NCBI RefSeq assembly: GCF_000300455.3
Contig: NZ_CP007215.2
Span: 868,001 to 932,000 of the forward strand
DNA length: 64,000 nucleotides
Direction of reading: 5' to 3'
From: Kosakonia sacchari SP1
GTDB taxonomy: Bacteria > Pseudomonadota > Gammaproteobacteria > Enterobacterales > Enterobacteriaceae
Within the stretch, counting starts at the first letter, position 1. Each line of letters starts with the position of its first letter. Below are positions 34,536 through 45,400 of the stretch, one piece after another. Below the pieces are notes generated by a model that was not told where the DNA came from, ran no database searches, and saw only the letters and a list, made by a program, of their open reading frames with translations. Both the position numbers and the translations under genes were made by a program.

Positions 34536-35231
34536 TTAATGCGGTGAGAGCAAAAAGTGGCGCGCCAGCAGTGCACCAGTGAAGTTCTTTTTCAGGTAAA
34601 AGCCGCGCGGCAAGGTAAGTATGGTTTCGCCATGTTCGCCGATGGCTTCGGTCAGCGCTTTACTGTTGGCCGCCTTTGGCCTCAGTTGCAATACTTCGCC
34701 GTGACGGGCGGTAATGCGGGTAACCTGGCCTAACACAATCAAGTCCATCAACTCTTCCCAGTCGAGCCGTAACTGCTGCTCTTCTTCTGCATTTGGGCTC
34801 CAGAGCAGCGGTGATCCGACGCGACGATCCGCTATCGGGATCTCACGTGAACCTTCAATTGGGATCCATAAGACGCGCTTGAGCTTATGTCTTACATGGC
34901 TGGTTTCCCACACGACGCCACTGTTGCCGGTAAGGGGAGCCACGCAAACAAACGTGGTCTCCAGCGGGCGTCCCAGGTTATCGACCGGAATGGTTTTTAG
35001 CTCAACGCCCAGCGCGGCAAAATCCTGTTCGGGTTTACTGCCTGCGCTGGCACCGAGCCACAGTTCCAGCAGAACACCTGTCCAGCCTTTATCACGCTTT
35101 AAATCGCGCGGAACGGGCAAGCCTGAAAGCGCGGCCAGTTCGCCGAGCGTGTAGCCCGCCAGGCGCTGCGCCTGGGCCAGCAATTGCGCTTCTGATTCAG
35201 GCGGTGAAGTGAAAGGAGCCAACGCGAACAT
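34536..35231 (-). CDS. mutH: DNA mismatch repair endonuclease MutH
   Basis: Nicks the unmethylated strand at hemimethylated GATC during MutS/MutL-directed repair. 231 residues. The catalytic triad is in place: D70, E77 and K79 ([13 protein letters not shown]), numbering identical to E. coli. The C-terminal region, which contacts MutL and DNA, is colinear with E. coli. It is divergent from rppH across a 681-bp gap with DnaA boxes. Confidence 0.95.
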   Translation of the reverse strand: MFALAPFTSPPESEAQLLAQAQRLAGYTLGELAALSGLPVPRDLKRDKGWTGVLLELWLGASAGSKPEQDFAALGVELKTIPVDNLGRPLETTFVCVAPLTGNSGVVWETSHVRHKLKRVLWIPIEGSREIPIADRRVGSPLLWSPNAEEEQQLRLDWEELMDLIVLGQVTRITARHGEVLQLRPKAANSKALTEAIGEHGETILTLPRGFYLKKNFTGALLARHFLLSPH

Positions 35232-35912
35232 GTTAAAAACCTTTTGTCTAAAAAGTAACCGCTAGTTTTGCACCGTAGCCAGGCAGTGTACCTTTTTCTG
35301 CATGGTGTGAGCAGTTATATGATTTATAAGGTGATTTTGAGATGGTTTTCGTGAGTTGCGCAACGACGTGTTGGGTTTTCCAAATCTGGTCACTGACAAT
35401 AAACAGGATCTTACACCATGTTATCCACAGAAAAGTGGGATAACTGGGGAAAAGTGTCACTACTGTTTCGATTTACAGCCTTGACGTGCGATGAAAATCG
35501 AAATTCTGCACAAAATGTGCCTAACTTATTGGCATAATCTGTGGATAAATTCGGCTCTGTTCGATCTTTCATCAGCGGCAGGATCCTTAAGGTGATGATC
35601 ATCACATTATGGGGCTATTATCAGTTGAAAAGCTATTTAACTGCATGAATTACTGTATTTTATTTCTTTTTCGTAGAACGTGTCTATTCAGACTGTTCCG
35701 GGTTTTCCCTGGGTAATTCCATACTTTTTCACAACTCTATCCACAGAAAAGGTGAATAAAAACCGCCGTCAGCATTGCTTTCTGTTTATAACTTTGATGA
35801 TTACTGTGAGTTATTCAAATGTTATTCGTTCGTATCCCTGTCATAGAGTGGTTTACCGTTTTCCGGGAGTGTGAAACAATCGCTTTATTCAGACTTTTTT
35901 TGAGGTAGTCCG
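35232..35912. other. DARS2: DARS2-like DnaA-reactivating region (mutH-rppH gap)
   Basis: 681 bp without a convincing gene; it also holds the two outward promoters. DnaA boxes: TTATCCACA at 35421-35429 (plus) facing TTATCCCAC read from the minus strand at 35435-35443 (GTGGGATAA on plus), a second perfect box at 35540-35548 (TGTGGATAA, minus), and CTATCCACA at 35737-35745 (one mismatch). E. coli DARS2, which turns ADP-DnaA back to ATP-DnaA with IHF and Fis, lies in exactly this intergenic gap (mutH-ygdP). The call rests on synteny and these boxes. IHF and Fis sites were not reliably identified. Confidence 0.8.
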
Positions 35913-36443
35913 GTGATTGATGACGATGGCTACCGCCCAAATGTTGGAATCGTAATCTGTAATCGACAAGGTCAGGTCATGTGGGCCAGACGCTTTGGAC
36001 AGCACTCATGGCAGTTTCCCCAGGGGGGAATTAACCCTGGCGAGTCTCCGGAACAAGCAATGTACCGGGAACTGTTCGAGGAAGTGGGCTTAAGTCGTAA
36101 AGATGTTCGTATCCTTGCTTCTACGCGTAACTGGTTGCGTTACAAGTTACCGAAACGTTTGGTGCGTTGGGACACAAAGCCGGTTTGTATCGGCCAGAAA
36201 CAAAAATGGTTTCTTTTGCAGTTGATAGGTAACGACAGTGAGATCAACATGCAGACCAGTAGTACGCCCGAGTTTGATGGCTGGCGTTGGGTGAGCTACT
36301 GGTATCCTGTTCGCCAGGTAGTGTCGTTTAAACGCGATGTCTACCGGCGGGTGATGAAAGAGTTTGCAAGCGCGGTGATGTCGCTTCAGGAAACGCCTCC
36401 GAAGCCGCAAAGTGCGCCTGCCTGGCGACGTAAACGAGGTTAA
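35913..36443 (+). CDS. rppH: RNA pyrophosphohydrolase RppH
   Basis: Removes pyrophosphate from 5' ends of mRNA, triggering RNase E decay. 176 residues from a GTG start at 35913 ([10 protein letters not shown]), with TGAGGTAG upstream; E. coli rppH also uses GTG. The Nudix box is at about 38-60 ([20 protein letters not shown] followed by VGL). The basic C-terminal tail (APAWRRKRG) is as in E. coli. ptsP begins 12 nt after it. Confidence 0.95.
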   Translation: MIDDDGYRPNVGIVICNRQGQVMWARRFGQHSWQFPQGGINPGESPEQAMYRELFEEVGLSRKDVRILASTRNWLRYKLPKRLVRWDTKPVCIGQKQKWFLLQLIGNDSEINMQTSSTPEFDGWRWVSYWYPVRQVVSFKRDVYRRVMKEFASAVMSLQETPPKPQSAPAWRRKRG

Positions 36444-36455
36444 GCCACCCATATT

Positions 36456-38702
36456 ATGCTCACCCGACTGCGAGAAATAGTTGAGAAAGTCGCCAGCGCG
36501 CCACGCCTTAACGAAGCGCTGGAAATATTGGTTACCGACGTTTGTCTGGCGATGGAAACCGAAGTGTGCTCGGTCTATCTCGCAGATCACGACCGGCGTT
36601 GTTATTACCTGATGGCGACGCGCGGTTTAAAAAAGCCGCGTGGTCGCACCGTCACGCTCGCATTCGATCAAGGGATAGTCGGTCTGGTAGGCAGGCTGGC
36701 GGAACCCATCAACCTGGCGGATGCGCAAAAACACCCCAGTTTTAAATATATCCCCGCTGTTAAAGAAGAGCGCTTTCGCGCTTTTCTTGGCGTACCTATT
36801 ATTCAGCGCCGTCAATTGCTTGGTGTGCTGGTGGTACAACAGCGCGAGCTACGCCAGTACGATGAAAGCGAAGAGTCCTTTCTGGTTACACTTGCCACCC
36901 AGATGGCGGCCATTCTCTCCCAGTCACAATTAAACGCGCTGTTTGGTCAGTATCGGCAGACACGAATTCGCGCCTTACCGGCAGCGCCGGGTGTCGCTAT
37001 CGCTGAAGGTTGGGTCGATGAAACACTGCCGTTAATGGAGCAGGTTTATCCGGCCTCGACCCTTGATACCTCGCTTGAGCGCGAAAGGCTCACGGCCGCT
37101 CTGGAAGAAGCTGCCAATGAATTTCGCCGCTACAGCAAACGTTTCGCCGCCGGAGCGCAAAAAGAGACGGCGGCAATTTTCGATCTCTATTCGCACCTGC
37201 TTTCCGACGCACGCCTGCGCCGTGAGCTGTTTGAAGAAGTCGACAGGGGCGTGGTGGCCGAATGGGCGGTAAAAACCGTTATTGAAAGTTTTGCTGAACA
37301 GTTCGCAGCGCTTAGCGATGGCTACCTGAAAGAACGCTCAGGCGATTTGCGCACGCTGGGCCAGCGTTTGTTATTCCACCTCGATGACTCCATTTCCGGG
37401 CCAAACAGCTGGCCAGAGCGCTTTATCCTCGTTGCCGAGGAACTCTCCGCCACTACGCTTGCGGAGTTGCCGCACGACAGGCTGGCGGGCGTGGTGGTGC
37501 GCGATGGTGCGTCAAACTCGCACGCGGCAATTATGGTGCGCGCGCTTGGCATCCCGACGGTAATGGGGGCGGATATTCAGCCCGCCGTGCTGCAACGTCG
37601 TATGTTGGTGGTGGACGGTTATCGCGGCGAGTTGTTGGTGGATCCTGAACCGGTGCTGTTGCAGGAATACCAGCGGCTTATCAGCGAAGAGAATGAACTC
37701 AGCCGCCTTGCCGAAGATGATGTGAACCTGGCTGCGCAGCTAAAAAGCGGCGAGCGGGTGAAAGTGATGCTGAACGCGGGTTTAAGCCCGGAACATGAAG
37801 AGAAACTTGGCAGCCGCATCGACGGTATTGGGCTTTATCGCACCGAAATTCCGTTTATGTTGCAAAGCGGTTTCCCGTCCGAAGAGGAACAGGTGGCGCA
37901 ATATCAGGGCATGTTGCAGATGTTTAACGATAAGCCCGTGACGCTGCGTACGCTGGATGTCGGTGCGGATAAACAATTGCCTTATATGCCCATCAGCGAA
38001 GAGAACCCTTGCCTTGGCTGGCGCGGCATTCGGATTACCCTCGACCAGCCGGAAATTTTCCTGGTGCAGGTGCGCGCCATGCTGCGCGCCAATGCGGCTA
38101 CCGGGAATCTCAGCATTCTGTTGCCGATGATCACTAGCATCGACGAAATCGATGAAGCGCGCAGACTAATTGAGCGCGCCGGGCGCGAAGTGGAAGAGAT
38201 GATCGGTTACGCCATCCCTAAGCCACGTATTGGGGTGATGCTGGAAGTGCCGTCAATGGTGTTTATGCTGTCGCACCTGGCGAACCGCGTTGATTTTATC
38301 TCGATTGGCACCAACGATCTGACGCAATACATCCTGGCGGTTGATCGTAACAATACCCGCGTGGCAAATATGTACGACAGCTTGCACCCGGCGGTGCTAC
38401 GGGCGCTGGCGATGATTGCCGATGAATCAGAACGGTTAGGCATTGATATCCGTCTGTGCGGCGAAATGGCCGGTGATCCGATGTGCGTCGCCGTGCTTAT
38501 TGGTCTGGGGTACCGCCATCTATCCATGAACGGACGATCAGTGGCGCGCATTAAATATTTGCTGCGCCGCATTGATTGTGAAGAGGCGCAAACGCTGGCG
38601 AGACGTACGCTGGATGCGCAACTAGCGACCGAAGTACGCCATCAAATCGCCGCATTTATGGAACGGCGTGGGCTGGGCGGCCTGATTCGCGGCGGAATTT
38701 AG
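36456..38702 (+). CDS. ptsP: PTS-Ntr enzyme I PtsP
   Basis: First enzyme of the nitrogen-related PTS, passing phosphate from PEP to NPr (PtsO) and EIIA-Ntr, controlling potassium and nitrogen balance. 748 residues: GAF domain (about 1-160), then the EI domains with the phosphorylated histidine in GASNSHAAIMVRALG near 356 and the PEP-binding barrel (GIGLYRTEIPFML, SIGTNDLTQY, and catalytic cysteine in RLCGEMAGDP). It follows rppH with a 12-nt gap, as in E. coli. Confidence 0.95.
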   Translation: MLTRLREIVEKVASAPRLNEALEILVTDVCLAMETEVCSVYLADHDRRCYYLMATRGLKKPRGRTVTLAFDQGIVGLVGRLAEPINLADAQKHPSFKYIPAVKEERFRAFLGVPIIQRRQLLGVLVVQQRELRQYDESEESFLVTLATQMAAILSQSQLNALFGQYRQTRIRALPAAPGVAIAEGWVDETLPLMEQVYPASTLDTSLERERLTAALEEAANEFRRYSKRFAAGAQKETAAIFDLYSHLLSDARLRRELFEEVDRGVVAEWAVKTVIESFAEQFAALSDGYLKERSGDLRTLGQRLLFHLDDSISGPNSWPERFILVAEELSATTLAELPHDRLAGVVVRDGASNSHAAIMVRALGIPTVMGADIQPAVLQRRMLVVDGYRGELLVDPEPVLLQEYQRLISEENELSRLAEDDVNLAAQLKSGERVKVMLNAGLSPEHEEKLGSRIDGIGLYRTEIPFMLQSGFPSEEEQVAQYQGMLQMFNDKPVTLRTLDVGADKQLPYMPISEENPCLGWRGIRITLDQPEIFLVQVRAMLRANAATGNLSILLPMITSIDEIDEARRLIERAGREVEEMIGYAIPKPRIGVMLEVPSMVFMLSHLANRVDFISIGTNDLTQYILAVDRNNTRVANMYDSLHPAVLRALAMIADESERLGIDIRLCGEMAGDPMCVAVLIGLGYRHLSMNGRSVARIKYLLRRIDCEEAQTLARRTLDAQLATEVRHQIAAFMERRGLGGLIRGGI

Positions 38703-38857
38703 CTGGCTCAGGCATATACATAACTTTTACAACTTCGCCGCCACCCGCTCGCGGTGCCTTATGCTATGATTCGCAGCTTTGGAGCGGCCAGCAATTGCGG
38801 TCGCGTAGGTGAACCGCTGTCCACTTTCGGCGGAATAACAACAAGTTGTGGTGACAG

Positions 38858-39733
38858 ATGAACAGTGGCTATCTGCATTTTCCGGACTTTGATCCGGTGA
38901 TTTTTTCCATTGGACCAGTTTCTCTCCACTGGTACGGATTAATGTACCTGGTGGGCTTCGTTTTTGCGATGTGGCTGGCGACGCGCCGTGCGAATCGTCC
39001 GGGCAGTGGCTGGACAAAAAACGAAGTGGAAAACTTGCTTTACGCGGGCTTTCTCGGTGTTTTCCTCGGCGGCCGTCTCGGCTATGTGCTGTTCTACAAC
39101 TTCCCGGTTTTCCTGGACGACCCGCTTTATCTGTTCCGCGTATGGGACGGGGGGATGTCCTTCCACGGCGGTTTGATTGGCGTGATTGTGGTGATGGTTA
39201 TTTTCGCCAGACGCACAAAACGCAGCTTCTTCCAGGTTTCCGATTTTATTGCTCCGCTGATCCCGTTTGGCCTTGGCGCAGGGCGCCTGGGTAACTTTAT
39301 CAACGGTGAGCTGTGGGGACGCGTTGATCCGTCATTCCCCTATACCATGCTGTTCCCTGGTTCACGCGCGGAAGATATGGCGCTGCTGCCTTCACATCCG
39401 GAGTGGCAATCTCTGTTTGATACTTACGGCATGTTGCCGCGCCATATGTCTCAGCTTTACGAACTGGCGCTGGAAGGCGTTGTGCTGTTTATCATCCTTA
39501 ACTTGTTTATTCGCAAACCTCGCCCGACGGGCGCGGTCTCCGGCTTGTTCCTGATTGGCTACGGCGCGTTCCGTATCATCGTTGAGTTCTTCCGCCAGCC
39601 CGACGCGCAATTTACCGGCGAGTGGGTGCAATACATCAGCATGGGGCAGATCCTCTCCATTCCGATGATCGTTGCTGGCGCAATCATGATGATTTGGGCG
39701 TACCGCCATCGTTCGCCGCAACACGTTTCCTGA
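38858..39733 (+). CDS. lgt: prolipoprotein diacylglyceryl transferase Lgt
   Basis: Essential inner-membrane enzyme adding diacylglycerol to the lipobox cysteine of lipoproteins. 291 residues, seven membrane segments. The Lgt signature [14 protein letters not shown] is near 143-156, and FHGGLIGV with the functional histidine near 103 is present. thyA follows after 6 nt, as in E. coli. Its targets in the window include MltA, YgdR and YgdI. Confidence 0.95.
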   Translation: MNSGYLHFPDFDPVIFSIGPVSLHWYGLMYLVGFVFAMWLATRRANRPGSGWTKNEVENLLYAGFLGVFLGGRLGYVLFYNFPVFLDDPLYLFRVWDGGMSFHGGLIGVIVVMVIFARRTKRSFFQVSDFIAPLIPFGLGAGRLGNFINGELWGRVDPSFPYTMLFPGSRAEDMALLPSHPEWQSLFDTYGMLPRHMSQLYELALEGVVLFIILNLFIRKPRPTGAVSGLFLIGYGAFRIIVEFFRQPDAQFTGEWVQYISMGQILSIPMIVAGAIMMIWAYRHRSPQHVS

Positions 39734-39739
39734 GGAACC

Positions 39740-40534
39740 ATGAAACAGTATTTAGAATTGATGCAAAAGGTGCTGAATGAAGGCACCCCGAAAAACGACC
39801 GCACCGGGACAGGCACGCTGTCTATTTTTGGCCATCAGATGCGTTTTAATCTGCAGGACGGCTTTCCGCTGGTGACCACCAAGCGCTGCCATTTGCGTTC
39901 AATTATTCATGAGCTGCTGTGGTTCCTGCAGGGCGACACCAATATTGCCTATCTGCGCGAAAACAAAGTTACCATTTGGGACGAATGGGCCGACGAAGAG
40001 GGCAATCTTGGCCCGGTTTACGGCAAACAGTGGCGCGCGTGGCCTACGCCTGACGGCCGCCATATCGATCAGATCACAACAGTGATTAACCAACTGAAAA
40101 ACGACCCGGATTCACGTCGTATTATTGTTTCCGCGTGGAACGTAGGTGAGCTGGACAAAATGGCGCTGGCTCCTTGCCATGCGTTCTTCCAGTTCTACGT
40201 GGCGGACGGCAAGCTCTCCTGCCAGCTCTACCAACGTTCCTGCGATGTGTTCCTTGGTCTGCCGTTCAACATCGCCAGCTATGCGCTGCTGGTGCATATG
40301 ATGGCTCAACAGTGCGATTTGCAACCGGGCGATTTTGTCTGGACCGGTGGCGACACCCACCTTTACAGCAATCATCTGGAACAAACGCGTCTGCAATTAA
40401 GCCGTGAACCGCGTGCGCTGCCGAAACTGGTTATCAAGCGTAAGCCTGATTCGCTGTTTGACTACCGTTTCGAAGACTTCGAAATCGAAGGCTACGATCC
40501 GCATCCGGCCATCAAAGCGCCTGTCGCAATCTGA
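39740..40534 (+). CDS. thyA: thymidylate synthase ThyA
   Basis: Makes dTMP from dUMP with methylene-tetrahydrofolate. 264 residues, the E. coli length. The nucleophile cysteine is in [11 protein letters not shown] (C146 region), and the substrate-binding [19 protein letters not shown] motif follows. It is the second gene of lgt-thyA, followed by a strong terminator. Confidence 0.97.
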   Translation: MKQYLELMQKVLNEGTPKNDRTGTGTLSIFGHQMRFNLQDGFPLVTTKRCHLRSIIHELLWFLQGDTNIAYLRENKVTIWDEWADEEGNLGPVYGKQWRAWPTPDGRHIDQITTVINQLKNDPDSRRIIVSAWNVGELDKMALAPCHAFFQFYVADGKLSCQLYQRSCDVFLGLPFNIASYALLVHMMAQQCDLQPGDFVWTGGDTHLYSNHLEQTRLQLSREPRALPKLVIKRKPDSLFDYRFEDFEIEGYDPHPAIKAPVAI

Positions 40535-40552
40535 TTGCTAACAACATGTCAT

Positions 40553-40582
40553 AACCGGTGCGGCAACGTACCGGTTTTTTTT
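40553..40582 (+). terminator. thyA terminator
   Basis: AACCGGT / ACCGGTT stem with loop GCGGCAACGT, followed by TTTTTTTT. Confidence 0.9.
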
Positions 40583-40718
40583 ATCTGATAATCGCTTCTT
40601 CGGCCCTCCTTCCACCCCGCCTGCAACTCACTGCAACGTGACGCATTTCTTTCGTACCGCCTCGTAACCTCTCTGTTTGCCCCTCGATCTGAATGCATGC
40701 TAACGACACACTGCCACC

Positions 40719-41180
40719 ATGAAAAAAGAAGATGGCTTCACCCTGATTGAAACCCTCGTCGCAATGGTGCTGATTGTTATCCTGAGCGGAGCGGGAATCT
40801 CTGGCTGGCAGAGTTGGCAGGCGCAGCAGCGGCTGTGGCAAACCGCGTTGCAGGTGCGGCATTTGCTTGAACGTCTGCGCGATGATGCCAACTGGCACAA
40901 CCGTTCGCAGCTGGTGTACGGCATTCGCGAAGGCGAACGCTGGTGTCTGGTGAATTCGCCGTCGCAAAACTGCGCTGCGCAGAATGCTTTCTCACTGCAG
41001 CCTCGCTGGCCTGACGTCACGCTGGTTGATGTGACACCTTCGCTGGGGTTCTTTGGACTGCGCAACACCGCCTGGCCTGGCAATATTCGGCTGCGTAGCA
41101 GTGCAGGGGAGTGGCGAGTGGTGGTTTCGGCATGGGGCAGGATCAGAATGTGTCAGCCATCAGCGGAGAATCTATGTTAG
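40719..41180 (+). CDS. ppdA: prepilin-like protein PpdA
   Basis: 153 residues. The N-terminal type IV prepilin signature is GFTLIETLVAMVLIVILSG after the short leader MKKEDG, with the conserved E5 and a hydrophobic helix. It is the first of four overlapping genes (ppdA-ppdB-ygdB-ppdC) encoding minor pseudopilin-like proteins of unknown function, transcribed into recC. Confidence 0.9.
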   Translation: MKKEDGFTLIETLVAMVLIVILSGAGISGWQSWQAQQRLWQTALQVRHLLERLRDDANWHNRSQLVYGIREGERWCLVNSPSQNCAAQNAFSLQPRWPDVTLVDVTPSLGFFGLRNTAWPGNIRLRSSAGEWRVVVSAWGRIRMCQPSAENLC

Positions 41181-41737
41181 ACAGGCAAAAAGGGTTTTCA
41201 CTGTTGGAAACCGTGCTGGCGATGGCAATCGGCAGCGTGCTGTTACTGGCGTCCGCCCGTTTTTTACCGGCGCTACAGCTGGCGGTAACGCAGCACACGC
41301 GTATCCAGACGGTGGAAGACGATCTCTGGCTGCAACTGCGTGGCATCGCAAAACATCTCCAGCGAGCGGGATATTGCAATGGTAGCTGTAGCGGCCAGCC
41401 GCTGGTTATCAGTAGTAGCGGCGATTGTGTTATTGCTCAGTGGGACGCCAACAGCAATGGGCGTTGGGAGTCATCGGGAAGCAGCGAACCGGAACAAACC
41501 GGATTTCGGCTGCAAAGTGGCGCACTCGAAATCATGCGTGGAGCAACATCTTGCAGTGGCCGGGGCTGGGAAAAAATCACCGATCCTGCCCAAATGAGCA
41601 TTGAGCGTTTTCATGTCGCTCAGCGTCAGACGCCGGGGTTTGCACCGCAGCTCGCGATCACACTCACGGCGCGTGTTCCGGGGAATGTCGGGCAACCCTT
41701 TACCGCTGATTTAAGCGTGACCGGATACAACTTATGA
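41174..41737 (+). CDS. ppdB: prepilin-like protein PpdB
   Basis: 187 residues from the ATG at 41174 (MLDRQKGFSLLETVLAMAIG), the E. coli length, overlapping the ppdA stop by 7 nt. The longer open frame from 41111 runs inside ppdA and lacks support. The prepilin leader and helix are clear, and the mature body matches E. coli PpdB in the WDANSNG region. Confidence 0.9.
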   Translation: MLDRQKGFSLLETVLAMAIGSVLLLASARFLPALQLAVTQHTRIQTVEDDLWLQLRGIAKHLQRAGYCNGSCSGQPLVISSSGDCVIAQWDANSNGRWESSGSSEPEQTGFRLQSGALEIMRGATSCSGRGWEKITDPAQMSIERFHVAQRQTPGFAPQLAITLTARVPGNVGQPFTADLSVTGYNL

Positions 41738-42141
41738 ACCGGCAACGAGGGATGTCGTCACTGGGGCTGGTATTGTTGTTATTGCTGCTGGGTAGCCTGA
41801 TGTTGCACGGCTTAAACCTGCAATTGAGCAGCCATATCTGGCGCGTGAATAATGAAAACCAGGGGATACGTAATGCTGCGGAAATCTCCTCAGCCATGGA
41901 GTGGGCGCGTCATCAAACCTGGCCTGCTCAGCCCGCGCAGCAGTGCCAGCAAAGCGCCGGGCAAAATGTTCGAAGCTGCTTACGCGTTTTTACCGATGGG
42001 ACTGCGCTGCTGATTGTCGCAAATGCTGAAGCAACGCTGTGGCATCTGGGGCGTGTGGAGGGGACGCAGGTGCGTTTTTTGCCTCATGGCTGGAGTGATT
42101 TTTGTCCGCTGAAAGAGGAAGCGCTATGCCGGTTGCCGTAA
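41734..42141 (+). CDS. ygdB: YgdB, prepilin-cluster protein
   Basis: 135 residues, E. coli length, ATGA overlap with ppdB. The N-terminal hydrophobic helix (SSLGLVLLLLLLGSLMLHG) is prepilin-like but lacks the glycine-phenylalanine cleavage signature. The ending GWSDFCPLKEEALCRLP matches E. coli YgdB. Function unknown; probably a minor pseudopilin. Confidence 0.9.
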   Translation: MNRQRGMSSLGLVLLLLLLGSLMLHGLNLQLSSHIWRVNNENQGIRNAAEISSAMEWARHQTWPAQPAQQCQQSAGQNVRSCLRVFTDGTALLIVANAEATLWHLGRVEGTQVRFLPHGWSDFCPLKEEALCRLP

Positions 42142-42449
42142 ACAAACAACGGGGCTTTAGCCTTACCGAAGTTCTGCTGGCTATGTTGTTAATGGTGATG
42201 GTTGTTACCGCACTTGGCGGTTATCATCGTGCGCTGGTCTCGGGGTTTGTATCCACCAGCCAGTGGCGACAGCTATGGCGCTACGCCTGGGAACAGGCGC
42301 AACCCGAAGTATCATCGTTACCGCCAGGCTGGCAGATTCAGCGGGGGCAGACAACCACCGGGGGATGTGTCAGCATCAACGTTACCGTGAGTTCGCCAGC
42401 GGGCAGGCAGGGGCAAATGACGCGATTATTTTGCCCGAACAGTCAGTAG
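42126..42449 (+). CDS. ppdC: prepilin-like protein PpdC
   Basis: 107 residues from the ATG at 42126 (MPVAVNKQRGFSLTEVLLAM), the E. coli length, overlapping ygdB by 16 nt. The helix LLAMLLMVMVVTALGG follows the prepilin cleavage site, and the body ends MTRLFCPNSQ. recC starts 12 nt later. Confidence 0.9.
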   Translation: MPVAVNKQRGFSLTEVLLAMLLMVMVVTALGGYHRALVSGFVSTSQWRQLWRYAWEQAQPEVSSLPPGWQIQRGQTTTGGCVSINVTVSSPAGRQGQMTRLFCPNSQ

Positions 42450-42461
42450 TCAGGAGCGCTT

Positions 42462-45400
42462 ATGTTACGGGTCTACCACTCCAATCGTCTGGATGTGCTG
42501 GAAGCATTGATGGAGTTTATTGTTGAGCATAACAGGCTCGACGATCCCTTTGAGCCTGAAGTTGTGCTGGTACAGAGCACCGGCATGGCGCAATGGCTGC
42601 AAATGACGCTCGCACAGAAGTTCAGCATTGCCGCCAATATTACCTTCCCGCTGCCCGCGAGCTTTATCTGGGAGATGTTCGTCACCGTACTGGACGGAAT
42701 CCCCAAAGAGAGCGCGTTTAACAAACAGAGTATGAGCTGGAAGCTGATGTCTCTGCTGCCCGGCATGCTGGAGCAAGAGGCGTTCACCATGCTGCGCCAT
42801 TATCTGAATGATGACGATGACAAGCGTAAACTCTTCCAGCTCTCTTCACGCGTGGCGGATCTCTACGATCAATATCTGGTTTACCGCCCTGAGTGGCTGA
42901 CGCGATGGGAAGCGGGTGAACAGATCGACGGGCTGGATGAAGCGCAGCGCTGGCAAGCACCGCTGTGGCGTGCATTGGTGGAACATACCGCCGCGCTGGG
43001 GCAGCCACACTGGCACCGCGCCAATCTCTACCAGCGTTTTATCGATAAGCTTGAATCGGCTGAGCAGCGGCCCGCCGGTTTGCCTTCGCGCGTCTTTATT
43101 TGTGGGATTTCCGCGCTGCCGCCCATCTATTTGCAAGCGCTTCAGGCGCTGGGTAAGCATATTGATGTCCATCTTTTATTTACGAATCCCTGCCGTTACT
43201 ACTGGGGCGACATTAAAGATCCGGCATTTCTGGCGAAACTGATCACCCGTAATCGTCGGCATCACCGGGAAAACCGACAGTTTCCCCTGTTCCGTGATAC
43301 ACAAAACGCCGAAGGTCTGTTTAATGCTGATGGCGAGCAGGATGTTGGCAACCCTTTGCTGGCTTCGTGGGGCAAGCTGGGGCGGGACAACATTTTCCTG
43401 CTGGCGGGCATGGAGCGCTATGAAGAGCTGGATGCTTTCGTCGACATTACGCCCGGCTCACTGCTGCAAAATCTGAAGTACGATATCCTGGAACTGCAAA
43501 ATGGTGCGGTGGCGGGCGTAACGGCAGAAGAGTTTTCCCGCAGTGACAAAAAACGGCTGCTTGATCCCAACGATCGCAGCGTAACGGTGCATATCTGCCA
43601 CAGCCCGCAGCGAGAAGTCGAGATCCTGCATGACCGACTGCTAACGATGCTGGAAGAGGATCCTGAACTGACGCCTCGCGATATCGTGGTCATGGTCGCC
43701 GATATCGACAGCTACAGCCCGTATATTCAGGCGGTTTTCGGTAGTGCCACGGGTGAACGTTATCTTCCCTATGCTATTTCCGACCGCCGCGCGCGGCAGG
43801 CTCATCCGGCGCTGCAGGCCTTTATCAGTTTGCTTTCCCTGCCTGACAGCCGCTTTGTGAGTGAAGATGTGCTGGCGCTGCTGGATGTTCCGGTGCTGGC
43901 GGCGCGTTTCAACATCAATGAAGAGGGGCTGCGTTACCTGCGTTTATGGGTCAATGAGTCCGGCATTCGCTGGGGAATGGACGACGACAACGTTCGCGAG
44001 CTTGAATTACCCCCGACCGGGCAGCACACCTGGCAATTTGGCCTGACGCGAATGCTGCTCGGTTATGCAATGGAAAGCCGCCAGGGGGAGTGGCAGTCGA
44101 TTTTACCGTATGACGAATCCAGCGGGCTTATCGCGGAATTAGTCGGCCACCTGGCGGAGCTATTGATGCAGCTTAATATCTGGCGTCGTGGCTTGTCTGA
44201 GGCGCGACCGCTGGAAGAGTGGCTCCCGGTTTGTCGCGACATGCTTAATGACTTTTTCCTGCCAGACCAGGACACCGAAGCCGCGCTGGCGCTGATTGAA
44301 CAGCAGTGGCAGGACATTATCGCGCAGGGTGTTGGCGCCAATTACCACGACGCGATCCCGCTTTCACTACTGCGTGACGAGCTGGCTCAGCGCCTCGATC
44401 AGGAGCGTATAAGTCAGCGTTTCCTCGCGGGGCCTGTGAATATCTGTACCCTGATGCCGATGCGCTCTATTCCTTTCAAAGTGGTCTGTCTGCTGGGCAT
44501 GAATGATGGTGTCTACCCGCGTGCGCTGCCTCCGCTGGGGTTTGACCTGATGAGCCAGAAGCCACAGCGTGGTGACCGCAGCCGTCGGGATGATGACCGC
44601 TATTTGTTCCTCGAAGCGCTTAACTCAGCGCAACAGCAGCTCTATATCAGCTACATCGGCCGGTCTATCCAGGATAACAAAGAGCGCTTTCCCTCGGTGT
44701 TGGTGCAGGAGCTGGTGGATTACATTGGACAGAGCCACTACTTACCAGGCGATGCCTTGCTTAATTGCGATGAAAGCGAGAAGCGGGTAAAGGCACATAT
44801 TACGCATCTGCATACGCGTATGCCGTTTGATCCGGCAAACTATACGGCTGATGAGTGGCAAAGTTATGTCCGTGACTGGCTACCGGCCGCGAGTTTACAG
44901 GGGCAGGCGCATGCGGAGTTTATTCAGGCACTCGATGACGTGCCGCTTGAAACGCTCACTTTTGATCAGCTTCAGCGTTTTTGGGCGCATCCGGTGCGTG
45001 CCTTTTTCCAGATGCGCCTGCGCGTTAATTTCCGTCCGGAGGAGAGTGAAATCCCGGATGCTGAGCCGTTTATCCTTGATGGCCTGAGCCGTTACCAGGT
45101 CAATCAGGAGATATTAAATACGCTGGTCGAAGAGCAAGACGCAGAGAAGCTGTTTCGCCGCTACCGCGCGGCTGGCGTACTGCCTTATGGGGCGTTTGGT
45201 GAAATTATCTGGGAAACTCAATGTCAGGAGATGCAGGAGCTGGCTAACCGCGTTATTGCATATCGCCAGCCTTCTGACAGCCTCGAAATTGACCTCCATT
45301 GCGCAGGCGTTCATCTCACCGGATGGCTGCCGCGTGTGCAGCCAGACGGGCTATTGCGCTGGCGTCCAGCCTTGTTGAGCGTTTCCCAAGGTTTGCAACT

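Noticed and set aside
35248-35874. Short open frames in the mutH-rppH gap (64-70 codons)
   Set aside because: AT-rich, without ribosome-binding sites, and covering the DnaA boxes; better explained as DARS2-like regulatory DNA.
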